Part shown: piece by piece, positions 62,164 to 64,000 of the stretch
Layout of the letters: each line of letters opens with the position of its first letter
Numbering within the stretch: position 1 is the first letter of the stretch
Assembly (NCBI RefSeq): GCF_002949735.1
Contig: NZ_CP026681.1
Location: 186,001-250,000, forward strand
From: Nostoc sp. 'Peltigera membranacea cyanobiont' N6
Lineage (GTDB): Bacteria > Cyanobacteriota > Cyanobacteriia > Cyanobacteriales > Nostocaceae
DNA: 64,000 nt
Direction: 5' to 3'
Made by a program: the position numbers and the translations under genes
The notes under the pieces: model-generated
Database searches by the model: none
What the model saw: the letters and a program-made list of their open reading frames with translations, nothing else
Told to the model about the DNA's origin: nothing

Positions 62164-63978
62164 TTAATTTTTGATAATCGGGAACTCTAATACAAACTCA
62201 GTCCCTTTTCCCAGAGTCGAATTTACAGTAATTGACCCTCCGTGTTTTTCTACAATGATTTGACGAGCGATCGCTAATCCTAATCCTGTCCCTTTCCCAA
62301 CAGATTTAGTAGTAAATAAGTGGTCAAAAATCTTTTGTTTAATTTCTTCGCTCATCCCTAAACCATTATCTTTAATACTAATAATTACTTGTTTAGAGTC
62401 ACTAGCTTGGGTACTAATTGTAATCCAATTAGGGTTAGTTTGAATTTCTTCAAAGCTGCGACCAATATTTGATTCTTCTAATGCCTCAATTGCATTTGCC
62501 AGGATATTTATAAACACCTGATTTAATTGACCAGCAAAGCATTCTACTAGTGCTAACTGACCATATTCTCTGATAACTTGAATTTCTGGGCGAGATTCTG
62601 AGGCTTTCAGGCGATGTTTGAGAATCAGAATAGTGCTTTCAATGCCATCATGAATGTTACAAGCAATGGGGCGATCGCTATCAGCACGAGAGAAGGTTCG
62701 TAAAGAAGTGCTAATATCTCGAATTCGCTTCACACCTTCTCGCATTGAACCGACTAACTTAGGTAAATCTTCACGGATGTAATCGAGGTCAATTGCTTCG
62801 ATTTCATCTTGAATTTCGGCATCAGGATTGGGATATTTCTGCTGATATAAATCCACCAACCCAAATATATCTTTGATGTAATCCAAAGCGGGTTGAATAT
62901 TGCCACCCAAAAAGCCAACGGGGTTGTTAATTTCATGCGCCACCCCTGCAACGAGGTTTCCCAGTGCCGACATTTTTTCACTTTGCACCAATTGCACTTG
63001 GGTGTGCTGAAGTTCTGCGAGTGCTTGTTCTAGATTTTGTTTTTGTTGTTTGAGTTCTTCTTCAGCTTGCTGGCGTTCTGTAATGTCTTTTGTCACGAAT
63101 AAAGTGCCGAACACATTACCGTTGACATCGCGTAGAGGCATCTTGCTCGTATCCAACCAAACTTGCTGACCATCCGCCCGTAGAACTCGATCTATGATAT
63201 GAAATTCTGCTTGCTCAGACTCAATGACGCGGCGATCCCACATCAAAAACCAATCACATTCTTCTTTGCTGAAGTCTAAATCATAATCGGTTTTACCCAC
63301 AATCTCATCGGGAGAACTCAACTTGAGCATATCAGCCAAACTTTGATTACAACCCAAATAAACTGAATTGATATCTTTCCAGCCTACCCAATATGGAATA
63401 GTATCAAACACTAAACGCATCAATTGTTGAGTTTGTTTGAGGGTTTCAATCGATGCAAATAATTCCTGGGTTCGTTCGCTGACTCGTTGCTCTAGTTGCT
63501 CAGTTAGTTGTTGTAATTCTGTATTTCTCGCTTCAAGAGACTGGCTCAATTGATTAAGCTTTAAATGAGTCCGCACCCGTGCTAAAACTTCACCTTGTTG
63601 AAAGGGTTTGGTGATGTAGTCAATGGCTCCTAGTTCAAAACCGGTGACTTTATTTACCGATTCAGACAGGGCGGTGATAAAAATAATCGGAATATTTCGG
63701 GTTTTTGCATTGGCTTTGATGCGCTGGCAGGTTTCAAAGCCATCCATCCCTGGCATCATCACATCCAGTAAAATCAAGGAGACGGTTGTATGTTCTAGTT
63801 GCTGTAAAGCGCTTTCACCACTGGTTGCGATCGCCACTTCAAAACCAGCATTTGCTAGGGTGTCTGAAAGCACCTTCAAGTTATTTGGCACATCATCGAC
63901 AATCAGGATAATGCCATTGTCAAACGGGTTTGTAACAGGATTGTTCAATCTAAGGGAATTTGTAGAGAATGCTGTCAT
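62164..63978 (-). CDS. hybrid response regulator - PAS - histidine kinase
   Basis: This 604-residue soluble signalling protein begins with a receiver domain (residues 22-140; acid pair D28/D29, phosphoacceptor D72 in LLDVMMPG, lysine in YITKPF). A coiled coil (about 145-180) leads to a PAS domain (about 185-300; FDTIPYWVGWKDINSVYLGC, GTLFVTKDITERQ) and a histidine kinase with AHEINN (H348), NQVFINILANAIEALEE, DNGLGMSEE and GKGTGLGLAIARQI. It is a two-component sensor that takes a signal through its receiver. Its kinase module resembles that of the giant kinase. The gene is complete and ends 22 bases from the window edge. Confidence 0.93.
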   Translation of the reverse strand: MTAFSTNSLRLNNPVTNPFDNGIILIVDDVPNNLKVLSDTLANAGFEVAIATSGESALQQLEHTTVSLILLDVMMPGMDGFETCQRIKANAKTRNIPIIFITALSESVNKVTGFELGAIDYITKPFQQGEVLARVRTHLKLNQLSQSLEARNTELQQLTEQLEQRVSERTQELFASIETLKQTQQLMRLVFDTIPYWVGWKDINSVYLGCNQSLADMLKLSSPDEIVGKTDYDLDFSKEECDWFLMWDRRVIESEQAEFHIIDRVLRADGQQVWLDTSKMPLRDVNGNVFGTLFVTKDITERQQAEEELKQQKQNLEQALAELQHTQVQLVQSEKMSALGNLVAGVAHEINNPVGFLGGNIQPALDYIKDIFGLVDLYQQKYPNPDAEIQDEIEAIDLDYIREDLPKLVGSMREGVKRIRDISTSLRTFSRADSDRPIACNIHDGIESTILILKHRLKASESRPEIQVIREYGQLALVECFAGQLNQVFINILANAIEALEESNIGRSFEEIQTNPNWITISTQASDSKQVIISIKDNGLGMSEEIKQKIFDHLFTTKSVGKGTGLGLAIARQIIVEKHGGSITVNSTLGKGTEFVLEFPIIKN

Positions 63979-64000
63979 AGCAAAGATGGTAATGAGGTAA

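Overview
The window looks like a chromosomal segment of a filamentous, heterocyst-forming cyanobacterium of the Nostoc/Anabaena type. The evidence is the very frequent HIP1 octamer GCGATCGC, heptanucleotide short tandem repeats between and even inside gene ends, the cytochrome b6f genes petB-petD beside ctpA, and genes tied to nitrogen fixation: an extended hyp operon for [NiFe]-hydrogenase maturation, a nif-type two-cluster ferredoxin, the nif/heterocyst regulator CnfR (PatB) and a cytochrome oxidase operon next to it. No rRNA, tRNA, CRISPR array or prophage was recognised.

Layout. 1-185 is the start of a DUF2887 (Rpn-like) gene on the minus strand. 627-11378 is a plus-strand run: TPR protein, two tiny membrane proteins, an Nfu-Rieske fusion, an NHL-repeat protein, then hypF-hypC-hypD-hypE-hypA-hypB. 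A short GH13 enzyme follows (11590-13158). 13507-16660 holds minus-strand genes of mostly unknown function plus a luciferase-like monooxygenase. cysK (17620-18579) converges on a giant Ser/Thr kinase-ATPase-GAF-histidine kinase (18665-24163). 24309-31205 is a minus-strand block, read right to left: nif-type ferredoxin, ctaC-ctaD-ctaE, a TPR-like protein, a peptide ORF, a cupin thiol dioxygenase-like protein and an ArsC-like nitrogenase-associated protein. cnfR is divergent at 32248. 34062-37813 carries a CadD-like transporter, a lone tnpB element and an orphan solute-binding protein. The rest is mostly housekeeping or hypothetical: Mut7-C protein, ROK kinase, flavodoxin-fold reductase, Uma2, proB, YqeG phosphatase, RMD1, ruvX, GNAT, RDD-pentapeptide protein, a glycosyltransferase and GDP-mannose dehydratase pair, an anti-sigma-like kinase, petBD, ctpA, and a REC-PAS-histidine kinase at the right edge.

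How it fits together. HypA and HypB deliver nickel, HypE and HypF make the cyanide ligands, and HypC and HypD assemble the Fe(CN)2CO unit of a [NiFe]-hydrogenase whose structural genes are outside the window. The Nfu-Rieske, TPR and NHL proteins in the same run may serve the iron-sulfur small subunit; this is inference. The cta operon, ferredoxin and CnfR suggest a heterocyst module that consumes oxygen and controls and supplies nitrogenase. The small genes downstream of ctaE may share that expression.

Non-coding DNA is rich in repeats: two MITE-like families, a 62-bp tandem hairpin repeat, a 21-bp tandem array inside the cta operon, a Tgcggttcg-type repeat in several hyp spacers, and two IS200/IS605-type right-end hairpins, only one of which is beside a tnpB gene.
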